Positions 11,681 through 23,140 of a stretch of DNA of 64,000 nt are shown one piece after another. This DNA comes from Anthoceros angustus (lineage: Eukaryota; Streptophyta; Anthocerotopsida; Anthocerotales; Anthocerotaceae), in assembly GCA_010909165.1 (NCBI GenBank), contig MU008157.1, forward strand, positions 372,001 to 436,000. The letters are read 5' to 3'. Made by a program: the position numbers and the translations under genes. The first letter of the stretch is position 1. The number at the start of each line of letters is the position of its first letter. The notes beneath the pieces are model-generated. The model saw only the letters and a program-made list of their open reading frames with translations, ran no database searches and was not told the origin of the DNA.

Positions 11681-13170
11681 CATGTGTTGTCTCGAGGATG
11701 TTGTTGTGAAATTGCTTGTGTGCGAAATTGCTTGTGTGCGAGGCAAACCTGGATGGCACAACCTCGCATGTTTGCGGGGCACTTGTGGCGGCGTGGGGCA
11801 AATTGGCTTCGCCGAGTCATCGAATGATAAGCTTCCTCACCGTCCTCGGTGGCGTTTTCAATACCAAGTCGTTGGTTCGACCAAGATGGGCATGAGAAGA
11901 AGCGGATCAAACTTGTTTTCATGGAGACTCATCCATTGATTTTTGTCATGTACTTGAAAGAAAAATTGAAAGAGTTCATCCCGCGATTTTGTGCGATGGC
12001 AAGGGTTGGAATTTTTCGATTACTTGGAGTGGTTCCGTGATGTTGTCGTCTGTCATGGACTTGATCGAACTATGCGTTTGGTGTTCAAAACGAAATTCAA
12101 TCTATGCATTGGCATAATGACCAGTTTCGATTTTTGTCTTGGTGTTCTATAGGAGGACGGGTCCAATTGATGCAGGAACCGGCTGCTAACATCGACAAAT
12201 ACTATCACTTCTACATCGGTGATGATATGGTCCACGATACTTTGTTTGCACCGCCTCATGTTGCATTGGCGGTGGATGCGTGATTCGGGTTTCAGTGCCG
12301 GGAACATTGGTGTTGGTCGATGGGGCTAGTCAATTTAAAGCATGTAGGCCTTCTTACTTTGTTGCGGTACCCTAAACTGGTGGTTGCAAGATGCTATGGT
12401 CGTTCTTTGGCGGTGGGGCATGGCAAAGGCGAACATGACGGAGCAGTGCAATCTTGAAAAGGGCATTGCGGGCTGCGAGTCCTCTCCGAATGCTCCTCAT
12501 GCGCCTCGATGTTGTCACCTACTTAAGAGAGAACATCTCACACGCAACGTCGTCTGAGTGGAGAGCATCATCCATAGGAGCTTCGTGATTGGGAAAAGCG
12601 GTGAGCAGGAGGAACAAGTTTAATTGTGACCCAATACAGGTCAAAAAATGCATAGCATATATGGTTTCATTCTGGACCCAACTCAATCGAAAATGCGCAT
12701 GTTGGCATGCTTGTCTTGTTGTCTTGATCGGCATTCTCTATATGTCGCCCATGCAGGATCGGAGACTCGTATCCATTAGGCCACATGGACAACCCACGGA
12801 AGGAGCCCGTACTCGGAGAAGAGGGGATCTTGAGTCTCGGATACCTTCGCCGTTGCTACTCGGGAGGAACAAGGAGCTTTGGAAACTACCGTTGATGGCC
12901 TTGACGATGATGCTATGGAGGATGTGTCGGACATGGCCGACCTCCTAGAAGTTGGTGATACGTTTGTTGTACCTCGAGGCGAGGGGCAATTGTTTTACCT
13001 TGTGCGTTGCACGGTTGAAGCAAACCCTCTGTAACAAGTGGTGCCCTTGGAGCAACTCAACATTAAGTGGGAGAAGTGGTTGTCGTGGCGATTACTACAC
13101 ACTCCACACGACGGCGTCTGTGTACACCGGTGAAGAGAATGAGGAGTGCACCCTTCATGTTGTGTCCTAA
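11295..13170 (+). pseudogene. Broken transposase-like gene of a plant family I cannot name
   Basis: Translating across several frameshifts gives a coherent protein: HPDISIGQRTFEKLKPYFVK, then (after a gap) RWRFQYQVVGSTK, KKRIKLVFMETHPL, YLKEKLKEFIPRF, NEIQSMHWHNDQF, HFYIGDDMVHDTLF, FKACRPSYFVA and GGCKMLWSFFGGGHGKGEHDG, then a tail with QLFYLVRCTVEANPL. From memory, this layout (KKRIELKDM-like, VQNEIQSMHWH, WSDGCSAQFK-like, WSFFG.GHGKGPHDG) recurs in uncharacterised, multi-copy genes of plants and some animals and is probably a DDE-type nuclease, but I know no accepted name. At least six stops or frameshifts interrupt it between 11.9 and 12.9 kb, so it is dead here. Confidence 0.6.
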
Positions 13171-14878
13171 GTTGCAAGATTGAATTGGTGTACAATAGTG
13201 AAGGTGTGGAGTGCTATTCTTTAGAGGGGAAGCTCGAGTGACCACCTTGGTAGAGAAAGCAACTCGAGCCTTGTGCTAGAAAGCACATGTGCGTAATGAT
13301 TGGTCTCCCTCTATTATACGAGGCCCACGTTTGGCAAACATAACCACGCGACCACCAACGGGTCACTAACTATTTGCTCACTAACCAGTTGTCACTAACG
13401 GTGGCGCCCAGTGCACGAAAGTTATTTTGCAAATGGGTCTTGTCCATGTTAACACGTTGATACATGGCTTCTTTAGGGGTCTGAAGGTCCAAGCGGGATG
13501 CACACGGCATATGCCGATTGCATTCATGCAAAACACTTATTCGTGGAATTTGCTTACAAGGGCATTTGCATTAAAAGTTGAGTTCTGGTCTCGGGACACA
13601 TGATTATCCGCCACACGCGTTGAAGCCCACTTTCGCCAATTGACCGGCGTGGTGTCCACAGGCCTTGTCCTTGGTGGCACATAGTCAGGCTTTAAATGGC
13701 GTGATACAAGCGGGGTCAGTCACGCATCTTTCATATACCTACAGGAATGCAATGGCCGCCATGTGCTCTAACTTGGGTCTTGTGATTTGTCGAACCCACC
13801 GCCAGCTCCTCCCGGTTCCGCCCTTGATCTGGGAGAAGCCATGGGCAGCCGAGGCAAGGAGCTTGATGGAAGCGCGAAGGTTTTGGCCGCAATGCGGTTC
13901 CAAGATCGGCCGGCGGGCGGTGGCGCGGCATCGGGCTTCGCGAAGAGCGTGGATGCGCCATATGCCGGAAGACCTCAAGTCGCTCGGCAATTGCGGCGGA
14001 AGGGATGTCGACCGTGTTGTTGAGGATGATTGTGACATGGGCGGTGTTATAGACAATGAATCAAGGATGGCGTGGAAAGTGGCGACTCTTGATGGCGCGG
14101 TTTGCCACTCACGCAATGGAAGCATCTTTGTGCTACGGTCTTGTGATTGGGGCCGTCTTCCACATTCTTTTGGATAGCGGACATGGCGCGTGCATGTTGT
14201 TGTGCCGAAGCCCTTTTAGGCGGCGTGCTTGGATGTAGTTGTTACCCAAGCCTCGTAATCCCTCCTGTGAACTGAGTTGGAAAGGATGTTGTGTGGCATG
14301 TGCTAATGTGGTGGTTGAAGGCATGTTTCGTTAATGTCAAGTGCGAGGTAAATCTTGTTGCCTCATGTCGGCAAGTTTATCGTGACCATTGTATGTGGAT
14401 CAACCAAAAAGCGGGCCTCCTTAACAACCCTACATTTAGGCATGGGTGCCTAGAAACTCAAAACCACATACAGCAGTGCCGACCATACCAGCCAAGACAA
14501 TCACTTGACCGTCAAGTCCCTCCTTGTCATGCTCCTCTTAGCCACCCAGTCGGATATTTGGCGATTGTGGGGCTCACCAATACACTGGATGTCTTGGGTA
14601 GCCGGGATGGCGATCATCAAGTTTGTTGCCAAAACCATGTCCTCCTCTATTGCGTGGGGTGACCACGGACACAGTTAAGGAGGTACACCCCTCGAATTTG
14701 GCTCTGCTCGTAATAATAAGCCATGATCACCCTCGCCAGAAACACCTTGCCGCTTTGCCATGCTTTGTCGAAACGGCTTGGCTGTGGCGGGCAGCGTCGA
14801 TACAACATAGCACATAGAACTCCACATGCTCTACATTTCCCTTGGGAGCACCATAAAGTTACTACACCGCGTGTGTCC
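13171..14878. other. Unassigned DNA inside the nested insertion
   Basis: A 170-codon frame at 13665-14177 (+) and a 128-codon frame on the opposite strand overlap each other, and neither shows a domain. The composition is similar to the neighbouring repeat region. I see no gene that can be supported. Confidence 0.4.
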
Positions 14879-15892
14879 TCATAAGACCTTGAGGCATGGG
14901 TGGGGCGGGCACTTCATCCACATTCTCTGGTGACCATTGAGCACCCTTGTGCTTCCACGGATGTTTCTTTTGGGGCTGTTTCCCATTCTTCCTTTTCGCC
15001 TCGGCTTGAACTTGGCCGAGGAGGTGGCGTCTCGGACTCCATGCATCTTGCTCTCCTTTCCTTCATTGGTTTTTATTACGATTGCAGCGAACTCATCAAC
15101 CATTTCAAAAGTCACCATTTCATTCGGCCACCTTCTTCATTGGGCATGATGGGCCCACCACCACTTGCAAGAACACCGTCACGTCGACCAAGCTGGTGAA
15201 GAGCACCAGACATTGATTCCTGGTTGCAAGTATGTTCCAGATCAGTACTTACAGGCACTGCCTCCACATCGCCAGGATGCTCCAAAAGTTTTTTGATGTT
15301 CGCCTGATTGAGGGCGTCATCCGCAACAACCCTATCTGCTATAACTTGATTGGCACCAATCATCACAGTATCCACTGCGCCACCCTCATACAGATCTCCA
15401 CCTGCCACCACACCCTGGCTACCAAGCGGTTGGACATCACCAGTTGTCGTCAATGCCAAATGGACACTTCGGTCCAGACCGTCACTTGCCACATGATCCA
15501 AAATATTGGTTACAGGTAGAACACCACCTGACTCCTCTGCCAGTTCGTCACATTTATCAACACATTCAATTGCGGCCACCTCCAAGTTATCACTTCGATT
15601 CACAAGACTACTGGACACCACAACCATTTCATCACCTACATCCACACCTCCACTCGAATACCTGGAAGGCACCGTTATACAGCAATAAGAAAGCACAATA
15701 CACCGTGACCAACGAGAGCGGTGGCCACCGTTGTAGCTTGTCTTGGCCATCATCATCTGCGGACAAACATGTACTCAAAGTGTAGACAACAAGATCTAGT
15801 TTCAACAAAGCAATGCCCTCACAAACCCACACGATGTCCTTCGGAGGAACACGCACACATGCCAACTTGCGTGCATTCCTCACCAACTTCAA
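14879..15892 (-). pseudogene. Hypothetical minus-strand reading-frame chain
   Basis: Three overlapping minus-strand frames (15892-15632, 15756-15112 and 15118-14879) can be linked by frameshifts into one protein of roughly 300 residues. The middle part is acidic (ESGGVLPVTNILDHVASDG). The end turns basic (KFKPRRKGRMGNSPKRN), as in a nuclear or nucleic-acid-binding tail. I do not recognise it. It lies downstream of the RING-like frame on the same strand, so both could be parts of one transposon-borne gene. Frameshifts make it probably non-functional. Confidence 0.35.
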
Positions 15893-16230
15893 CCCTGTGG
15901 GGACCTTGTGTCTGGCCTTGGTGGAGTAGGAGCTATGTCCAGAACGGAGGCTGCTCGTGTGGTCTGCGTGGGGACAACGTCATCTTCAATTTGTGAGTCT
16001 AGCACCACTGTACCTGAGTAATCGCTGCCCAAACATGCGCGAACAACACGAGGCTTTTCCCTCCGGGCATTGGGGTCTGCGAAGGAATTCACGTAGGCTT
16101 CATGTGCCTCCCTTCAGGCCTTGCAAGCAGCAAATTCATCAGCTACACGGTGCAGGGAGAAATACGTTGACATCGGCGTCAGGTTGGCATAATTGCACCT
16201 GGACGAGTTCGAGATCTTGTATGACAAAAT

Positions 16231-16638
16231 TTAGTCAGACTTCCAATAAAATGGACAAGACAACAAACCGAGGCTGTGGAACATACATATTGGAGACTCT
16301 AAGATTTTTTTGCTGCTGGGGGTGGCCAACCAATTGTTGCTGGTGATTGTGACTCCAATGTCTTTCCATCGCTGTGTCATGGTCGCCGGGTCTCCAATGC
16401 ACTCGAGGAACTCTTTCTCCCAAGTGTCTCGCTGGTCCTGTTCCCATGGAAGGAGCTTCTCCTCTGGTGCTTTGATCAGCCAACCCTTCGCTCTCAACCA
16501 TGATGCAGGCACATCAGCATTGCACCCTGGACGTGGGCAGCAACAATGTTTGTCAAGTGCCTGATACAGGCAGATATCGTGGAAGCAGTGGCCACATGGA
16601 GTGAAGACCATCTCGTTCAGGCGTACCATGACACACAT
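16231..16638 (-). CDS. RING-H2-like zinc-finger fragment
   Basis: A 135-codon frame reads LNEMVFTPCGHCFHDICLYQ and then HCCCPRPGCNADV. The spacing C-x-H-x2-H-x2-C followed by CCCPRPGC resembles the second half of a RING-H2 finger (E3 ubiquitin ligases). The first Cys pair is not in this frame, but CNVC lies just upstream (about 16650-16639) one base out of frame. Either one frameshift has broken the finger or an upstream exon supplies it. The rest (WLRAKGWLIKAPEEKLLPW, then TQRWKDIGVTI) matches nothing I know. The location inside the nested insertion suggests transposon cargo. Confidence 0.4.
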   Translation of the reverse strand: MCVMVRLNEMVFTPCGHCFHDICLYQALDKHCCCPRPGCNADVPASWLRAKGWLIKAPEEKLLPWEQDQRDTWEKEFLECIGDPATMTQRWKDIGVTITSNNWLATPSSKKILESPICMFHSLGLLSCPFYWKSD

Positions 16639-16689
16639 TACACTTTAGGACACACGAAGCTTGCGCTTTGAAGGAAAACCACGGTTGCG

Positions 16690-17100
16690 TGAGAAAGGGA
16701 TCACCTTGGCCTTGGCACCACATGACTAGGTGGTGCCAAGGCCACCTCTGTCCGCCACCCCACCACTACATCACCAAGTCCAGAACCCATCCACGAAACC
16801 ATGACATCACCACCACCACCGCCACCAACCTACCACTACATCACGAATGCCACCACTGCCCACCGACCTACCCCTACGATCGAGGCCATAACACGCACAC
16901 AAGCCATGCACTACATCACCAAGGCCACCAAAAGCTCACCAGACACCCAGATGAACACAGACCAATTCCTCACCATCCCGTCAAGTGATCACCCACCCTT
17001 CCACGGAGAACACATGAGTCACCACCCCTTGAGCACCCCTACCACCACCTCACCATCCCGTGAGCGTCACGGGGCACCCAACCACAGCACATCACCATAA
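16690..17100. repeat. C/A-rich simple-sequence tract
   Basis: The plus strand is dominated by CCACCA, ATCACC and ACCACAT units. It is the strand-complement in style of the G/T-rich tracts at 7.7-8.2, 9.1-9.6 and 10.8-11.3 kb. It encodes only low-complexity His/Thr/Pro frames and no gene is supported. Confidence 0.55.
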
Positions 17101-18480
17101 GGAAAACATCGGTCACGGACACCTCGTCCGTGTGCAAGAAGAATCCACACTTACAGACAAACACTACGCCGTTATGACGGGGCATGACTTGGCGGGAGGC
17201 GAGCCGACACCACGCAGTGATCCATGTTACATGCCCGGTGAGCGCGGAGAACATCCTCATGTTTTCAAGAGAAGGGTGTCCGGAGCTTGTTCCTCAGTTT
17301 TCTCCTTCAATGGGAAACACCCTCGGAATATTTAGTTTTGTCAAGCCGAATTTGAATCTTGAGTCTCGCGAATACTCTGTCGTCAAGCCCTCCACTATTC
17401 ATGACCATGTCGGCAGCTGGACCTTGGTGTTGCCCAAATCCAAGAGTGCCTCCTCCCCATCTTTTGACAAAAGCACCTCCTCCAGACAAGCTTCCAACTC
17501 GCACGAATTTTTCCAGACCTCATCCATGACAACCTTTGGTGCCCATGGCTCAAGACACGTGCTGGCCAGTGTCACTTTTCTCGCCGCCACTGCGGCAATC
17601 AATTGGAGACTCCTCGTCTCCCTTCTTGCCGGCCTCCTCTTCTACATTCTTTGCGGAGGTCCGTCCTTCTTCATGGCCTTCATGCTTCCTCTTCCCAACT
17701 CGAGAGCTCCAGATTCTTTGGGAGGATCGCCTCGTGGTCTCGCTCACGGCAGAGTGGAACACTCTTCCACATCAACCTCCGCTCCGCATCATCACACCAC
17801 CACAGTTGTGAAGAATCGTTGTATTCTCTGCGGATGGGACTTCCACACTGTGATTTCTTCTCCATCGCATCGCCTTATCACCTTCCTCTTCTCAACTAAA
17901 TAGTACTCAAACCAATTCACGCTTGCCAAGCTTCTTCTCGATTAGGAACCCAAGTGCCACAAACCGTGGCACCCTTTATGCAACCGTGGGAGCCCGCCCA
18001 TACTGACTTCTCAACAAGACTATCAACATGCGTCCACTCTATGTCGACGGTGTCCTGATCCCCAAGAGGTATCCATCGTTCCCATTAGTGACATCCCCAA
18101 AATGCCTCTTGATCTCATCTTCACCTCCAATAGCCTCCTTTAGTCCAACTGTAGTTGACATCTCACATTCACACCGTAGTTGACAATTCCATATCACCGT
18201 AGTGCCAACACCAATGCTCCCCGAATTTTTCAGAATGTCGTGTCCTTGCGAGCCGCGGACACCTTTGCGCTCTATCCAACCTAGCCTTCTGGCGCCTAGC
18301 GTTCTGTCCATCTTGCTTGCAGAGGCGCTTGACACCTGCCGGAAATCGCCCGGCCTCACGCCACCACGCCGAGCCTTCACCCTACTCGTTGCTAGTGACA
18401 TGGTGTCCTTCACCTCACGGGCGGTGCCTTGTCCGCACCACTCCCGTTTGGGCACCACGCTCCTCGTTCCGGGAAGGCCT
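17101..18480. other. Unassigned DNA
   Basis: A 239-codon plus-strand frame (17184-17903) overlaps equally long frames on the other strand. None has a recognisable domain. Short Glu/Lys-rich minus-strand frames (KRKHEGHEEGRTSAKNVEEE) hint at a decayed gene on the minus strand, but this is not enough to annotate. Confidence 0.35.
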
Positions 18481-20545
18481 GGCATGCGAACCCAAACGCC
18501 TTCCGCACAAACCCACCTATTGCACTGCACCACCGAGCTCCCAAATCCGTAGAAACTTACGACTCCAAGCGGGTTCTGCGCCCATCACCGCTGCCGTCAC
18601 ACCTACTATTCCGCGCGAAAGCTCTAGCGAAGACATATAGGGACTCACCGGAAAACCTCACGGCGGTGGCCCTAGTTCGCCGCACACGCCCGCACTCCAC
18701 GTTCCACGAAAATGCCGCGACGGACCCAAACGCCTTCCGCACAAACCCACCGCCTGCACCGAGCTACCAAATCCGGTAGTAACGGTTCCGACCCCAAGCG
18801 ACCTGCGCAATCACCTTCAGTCACACCACCTATTGCCCGCGACATAGCTCTAGCAAAACCCATGTAGGGACTCCACATGGTGACAACCGTCCTCACGCTG
18901 CCGTCAAGGTTGAGCTCGATTCGGCGTGATGCATGCACAAATCCAATGCTTGTGAGTCTCAACATTAGGAGCACGGTGATGGAAGTGGATAACCTCATTA
19001 TCACCCTTAAAAGTCAACGAGCATCCGCTCGTTTCCGCCTCCCTTCCGTCGGTCACTTACGAGTTTGTATAATAAATTGTCCCTAGCATATATAGCAAGA
19101 CTTAAACCAATAATATATCAAATAAATCAATTTTCCAAATAAAAAATTAAATATATCTATGAAGTTAAAAGCGAATAGCCCTAAAAATATCGGTCAAAAT
19201 GGGCATAATTTCAATTGTTAAAAATCAACGTAATGCAAAACACCACTTAGAGACTTTGCTTTAAATTAGTGGTCACCTAACCATGCTCACACCCTATCAC
19301 GTTGTGGAGGTCCCTCAATAATGCCTCATCTAGCAAAGCTTCATCCGCACTTGAAGTGGTCGGTATGATCCACTGCACGTGAAAACCACTTCCAAGACGT
19401 GTAGCACTAGCCCAATGTTATTCTCCACAACGATAGCAATCTCCTTCGGTCCAACAGGCTTCCCACCACTTATACTCTTCAACACCTATGGACGCAAATC
19501 TTTTAACCCTTCCGCACAAACCCACCGCCTATTGCCTGCACCACCGAGCTCCCAACCGTCAGAAACCGTTCGACTCCAAGCGGTTCTCACGCCACCGCCG
19601 TCACCTACTATTCCGCACGAGAAAGCTCTAGCGAAGACATATAGGGACTCACCAGGAAAACCTCAAGCCGGTGGCGCCGGCCACGCACGCCTCGCCGCAC
19701 CACAACGCCCACGTTCCACGAAAAGGTGCCGCACGGCCGACGGACCCAAACGCCCTCTGCCACCGCCACCGCCCGCACCACCGAGCTACCAACCGGCCGT
19801 AAGAAACCGGTTCCGACCCAGCGACAATCACCGCCTCACACACCACCTATTGCCCGCGACATAGCTCTAGCAAAACCCATGTAGGGACTCCACATGGTCG
19901 ACAACCGTCCTCACGGCCGTCAAGGTTGAGCTCGCGATTCGGCGTGATGCATGCACAAATCCAATGCTTGTGAGTCTCAACATTAGGAGCACTGATGGAA
20001 GTGGATAACCTCATTATCACCCTTAAAAGTCAACGAGCATCCCGCTGCTTCCGCCTCCCGCCTCCACTTACGAGTTTGTATAATAAATTGTCCCTAGCAT
20101 ATATAGCAAGACTTAAACCAATAATATATCAAATAAATCAATTTTCCAAATAAAAAATTAAATATATCTATGAAGTTAAAACGAATAGCCCTAAAAATAT
20201 CGGTCAAAATGGGCATAATTTCAATTGTTAAGAAATCTGAACGTAATGCAAAACACCACTTAGAGACGGTTTCGCCCGTTTCCGAAATTAGTGGTCACCT
20301 AACCATGCTCACACCCTATCACGTTGTGGGAGGTCCCTCAATAATGCCTCATCTAGCAAAGCTTCATCCGGCACTTGAAGTGGTCAGGCTGTATGATCCA
20401 CTTCTGCACGTGAAAACCACTTCCAAGGACTGTAGCACTAGCCCAATGTTATTCTCCACAACGATAGCAATCTCCTTCCGTCCAACAAAGGCTTCCCACC
20501 ACTTATACTCTTCAATACCTATGGATGCAAATCTTTTAACCCTTC
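18480..20545. repeat. ~1.02 kb tandem duplication
   Basis: Copy A runs from about 18490 to 19505 and copy B from about 19506 to 20540. Each starts with a GC-rich part (CGCACAAACCCACC, CACCGAGCTCCCAA), has a middle GTGATGCATGCACAAATCCA segment and an AT-rich part (CAATAATATATCAAATAAAT), and ends CTATGGA(C/T)GCAAATCTTTTAACCCTTCC. The copies differ mostly by small indels in the GC-rich part. No gene is seen in either. Confidence 0.75.
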
Positions 20546-20639
20546 CCGCAAATGGGCCACACCTTCCATCGTTGATAGGATACACCGTTCCTTCTTGTCC
20601 CCCCTAGCTTCACCGTATGCACCGTAGGATGGTGCTAAG

Positions 20640-21025
20640 GGAGGCGCCCGATACCGGCGCCCTCCCCAACATGCCACTCATGGGCGCCGGCCGGCGCCTC
20701 CCCTAACATGCCACACTCATGGGCGGCCGGCCGGCGCCTCCCCTAACACACCGCCCATGGGCGGCCGGCCGGCGCCTCCCTTTGCACCCTCCCCATGGGC
20801 GGCCGGCCGGCGCCCTCCCCTAACACACCACGCCCATGGCGTGGCCCGGCGTCCCCCTAACACACCACCGCCCATGGGCGCCGGCGGCGCCCTCCCCTAG
20901 CACACCCTGCCTACCCATGGGCGGCCGGCGCCTCCCCTAACACACCACCGCCCATGGGCGCCGGCCGCCGCCGCCGGCCGGCGCCCATGGGCAAGGCATG
21001 GCGTGTTGGGGGGGGCGCCCTCCTC
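20640..21025. repeat. GC-rich palindromic minisatellite, ~38-41 bp unit, about eight copies
   Basis: The unit is roughly CGCCTCCCCTAACACACC followed by GCCCATGGGCGGCCGGCCGG. Each unit therefore holds nested self-complementary blocks (CCCATGGG, GGCCGGCC, GGCGCC). At the right end (20975-21025) part of the unit appears in inverse orientation (GCCCATGGGCAAGGCATGGC, then TGTTGGGGGG), which closes the array with a potential large hairpin. Confidence 0.8.
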
Positions 21026-21071
21026 CTAGGCTGTCTTCCAGAAAATAAATATTTAGCGCCTCAAGAGTATG

Positions 21072-21155
21072 ACGACTATGGACTGTTGGTCTAGTGTTTG
21101 GGAAATAAGTGCAATAATGAATAGGTTTCGTGTTCAAACCTCGTGCCTTTGCAAC
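21072..21155 (+). repeat. tRNA-like sequence, possible SINE head
   Basis: TTGGTCTAGTGTTTGG resembles an A box and CGTGTTCAAACCTCG a B box of RNA polymerase III promoters, about 50 bp apart as in tRNA-derived SINEs. No poly(A) tail or target duplication was identified. Confidence 0.35.
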
Positions 21156-21840
21156 AATTCAATTTTGTTGATTTTAAGGATGCTTGCATGGGCGCATGGG
21201 CAACTAACTTTGTTCATTTTAAGGACGTTGGCATTGCCTTAAAGCCCAAGTGGTTGCATTGAGTGCGGAAGGTTGAAGACCACGGTGGCAACCTTTTGGA
21301 TGAGGGCCAGACCCTAGATGTCGGTGGCGCCGACACCGCTTGACCGGGCCCAAGAATGATACTATTGAAGACGAGCAAGCAATGGAGGAGAACGACAACT
21401 TCGAGGCGGAGGATATGGACCGCCTCCTAATATGGCGGTGGTACTTGACTCGATTTGAAGGCATGGATGAGTCGCCACACTCTTGAATGGCTATTGTCGG
21501 CCGATGACCACTTCTTCCTTAGCGATTGTTTGTTGCAATGTTCTCACGACCACTTAAATGAGACTCCGCTAGTATGTGATTGTTTTCATTGTGTTCCACC
21601 ACTTGAAAGTAAAGTTTTCGGTTGTAATAAACATATGAAAATGGCAGCCCTCTATGCATTCTACTAAACGCAACGGGCCACACCCCACCGTGCTCCAGCC
21701 TCGGTAGACTTGAAAGTGCATCTTTTATCAAAGATATGACCTCGTAAAGGGTGTGCATTATCAAAGTAGGGCACATATGTTGTTCTAGGTAAGGTGTTCT
21801 TCGTGACAAGGGGGTGCTGTCTCGGCCGAAGGGGGTCAGT
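21156..21840. other. Unassigned DNA at the right of the nested insertion
   Basis: Short frames only, for example 21809-21519 (-), with no recognisable domain. The stretch ends in the inverted terminus of the insertion. Confidence 0.35.
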
Positions 21841-21865
21841 ATATCCCCCCCTTCAAAAATTATCG

Positions 21866-22052
21866 TGTTGGTGGTAGAACAAGCATTCGGTAAGCTTTAA
21901 GGCGTGGAGAATGTTAGGGAGAACCATTTGGAAGACTGACATTGACACATTGTGGGCACTCTTGATGTGTTGTTGCTACCTACATAACGTGCTGATTGAC
22001 CGTGGAGAGATGGCTATGACAGAAAATTGATGATCAGCAGACACATGATGCT
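21866..22052 (+). pseudogene. Harbinger transposase, C-terminal part
   Basis: Across frameshifts the sequence reads VLVVEQAFGKL, then ENHLED and LLMCCCYLHNVLIDRGEMAM. VVEQAFGRLK and CC.LHN...DRGE are the C-terminal signature of the Harbinger DDE nuclease (HARBI1/ALP1-like). It continues the gene interrupted at 5.4 kb and faces the Myb-like gene tail to tail. Confidence 0.75.
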
Positions 22053-22160
22053 AGCTACCAAACTATCCCTTGTCATAATATGCAGATGGTGACCAACTTC
22101 GTAATAACATAGCTACTTTCTTGTGGTCCATCCATGAAATGCAAGACACAATGGCTGATT

Positions 22161-23140
22161 CTAAGACATTTTATCTCCTATCCTGTTCAAGGCATTACCT
22201 ATCTTCATGAATGCATGCACAAAACCTTCACCTATTTGGTTCTGTGACTGCACAAGAGCACGGTTGTGCTCCATAATGTCCTGGTGCACTCTCTCTTGGA
22301 AATCCATGTGAGCTTTGTGTCGCTTGTCTTTGTTGGCTTCTGTGTTTCTTAATTGTTCCACAAAATTGCTAGTCATAGCTACGAACAAATCTTCACCTCG
22401 TTTAGAAGTGAGCACCTTCCTTTTTTTCCGGCTGCCCTTTAAAGTATCAACTGCATCTTCAGACTCCATGCCTGTGTTCAAAGACTCGGCTGGTGATGGA
22501 GACTCCTCACTAGGTTCTAGAGGGGCAGCACTAGGTGAGGCCTCTCTTGAAGAATTAGGTGTGTCTGCAAAAAATCGCACACATTAGAAGCTAGCAAGTC
22601 ATGAGCTTTATCTGAATTTTCATCAATGTAGTTAGGAGGAGCAAGCAAAAGGTAGTACCTGGTGGCATGGTGCTGGTGTCACCCAAGTGCGCAAAGTCTG
22701 GGGCAGCGGCTTGTGAATCGGTAAACCACAATTCAATTGCTGTAATCAAGTTGTGCTCAAAGCTAGGGGGCAATTTGTGAGCCTTCTTCTCTTCCACAGT
22801 CATCTGCCAGTATGTATCCTGTCCACTTAATGGATGCCGGCAATGGTCATTGATTTTTTTCCAATCCTGTGCGAGATTGTCCCACTTACTTCTGGCCTGA
22901 CCAGCAGTACACACCACACCGTTCATGTAGCAGTAGCGTGCCACTTCCTCCTACCGTTCAGTACCCTTCCTGTTCTTTTCCCTGTTGCCTCCCATCACTA
23001 TGGATTCATGATTCTTAGCTGCCTGCAAAATGTGAAGCTCCTGCAATGTCCACACTTTCCTTGGTGCCTTAAATCCCTGATGTGTGGACGGGCCCTGGCT
23101 CATGACTGTTGCTGTGGGTATATCAATTTATGAGGTGACA
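22161..23140 (-). pseudogene. Harbinger Myb/SANT-like DNA-binding protein
   Basis: From about 23105 downward the minus strand encodes RKVWTLQELHILQAAK, then ARYCYMNGVVCTAGQARSKW, DNLAQDWKKINDH and SGQDTYWQMTVEEKKAHKLP: a trihelix/Myb-SANT domain. After an intron-like break (22591-22580) comes a Ser/Glu-rich linker and a C-terminal helix (HMDFQERVHQDIMEHNRAL). This is the accessory protein that Harbinger elements encode beside the nuclease to bind TIRs and import the transposase. A TAG at 22953-22951 replaces the Trp that the second copy keeps (ERWEKVARY), so the gene is broken. Confidence 0.7.

Larger units (their letters stand above)
5427..21866. mobile_element. Putative ~16.4 kb nested insertion with inverted ends
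   Basis: It lies exactly between the two halves of the Harbinger nuclease. Its left end (5429-5442) reads GTAATTTTGAAGGGG-like and its right end, reverse-complemented (21865-21845), reads ATAATTTTTGAAGGGGGGG, an imperfect inverted repeat of about 15-18 bp. I see no clear target-site duplication. Contents in order: unexplained DNA (5.4-6.8 kb), three ~1.45 kb tandem repeats, a broken gene of an unnamed transposase-like family, a minus-strand reading-frame chain with a RING-like start, ~1.02 kb tandem repeats, a GC-rich minisatellite and a tRNA-like sequence. It may be a single large transposon or a cluster of insertions; the inverted ends favour the former. Confidence 0.5.

Noticed and set aside
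13665-14177. 170-codon frame as a gene in the nested insertion
   Set aside because: No family resemblance, a 128-codon frame on the opposite strand covers the same bases, and neighbouring sequence is decayed.
17184-17903. 239-codon plus-strand frame
   Set aside because: No domain, and equally long frames overlap on the opposite strand. It lies in a decayed repeat region.
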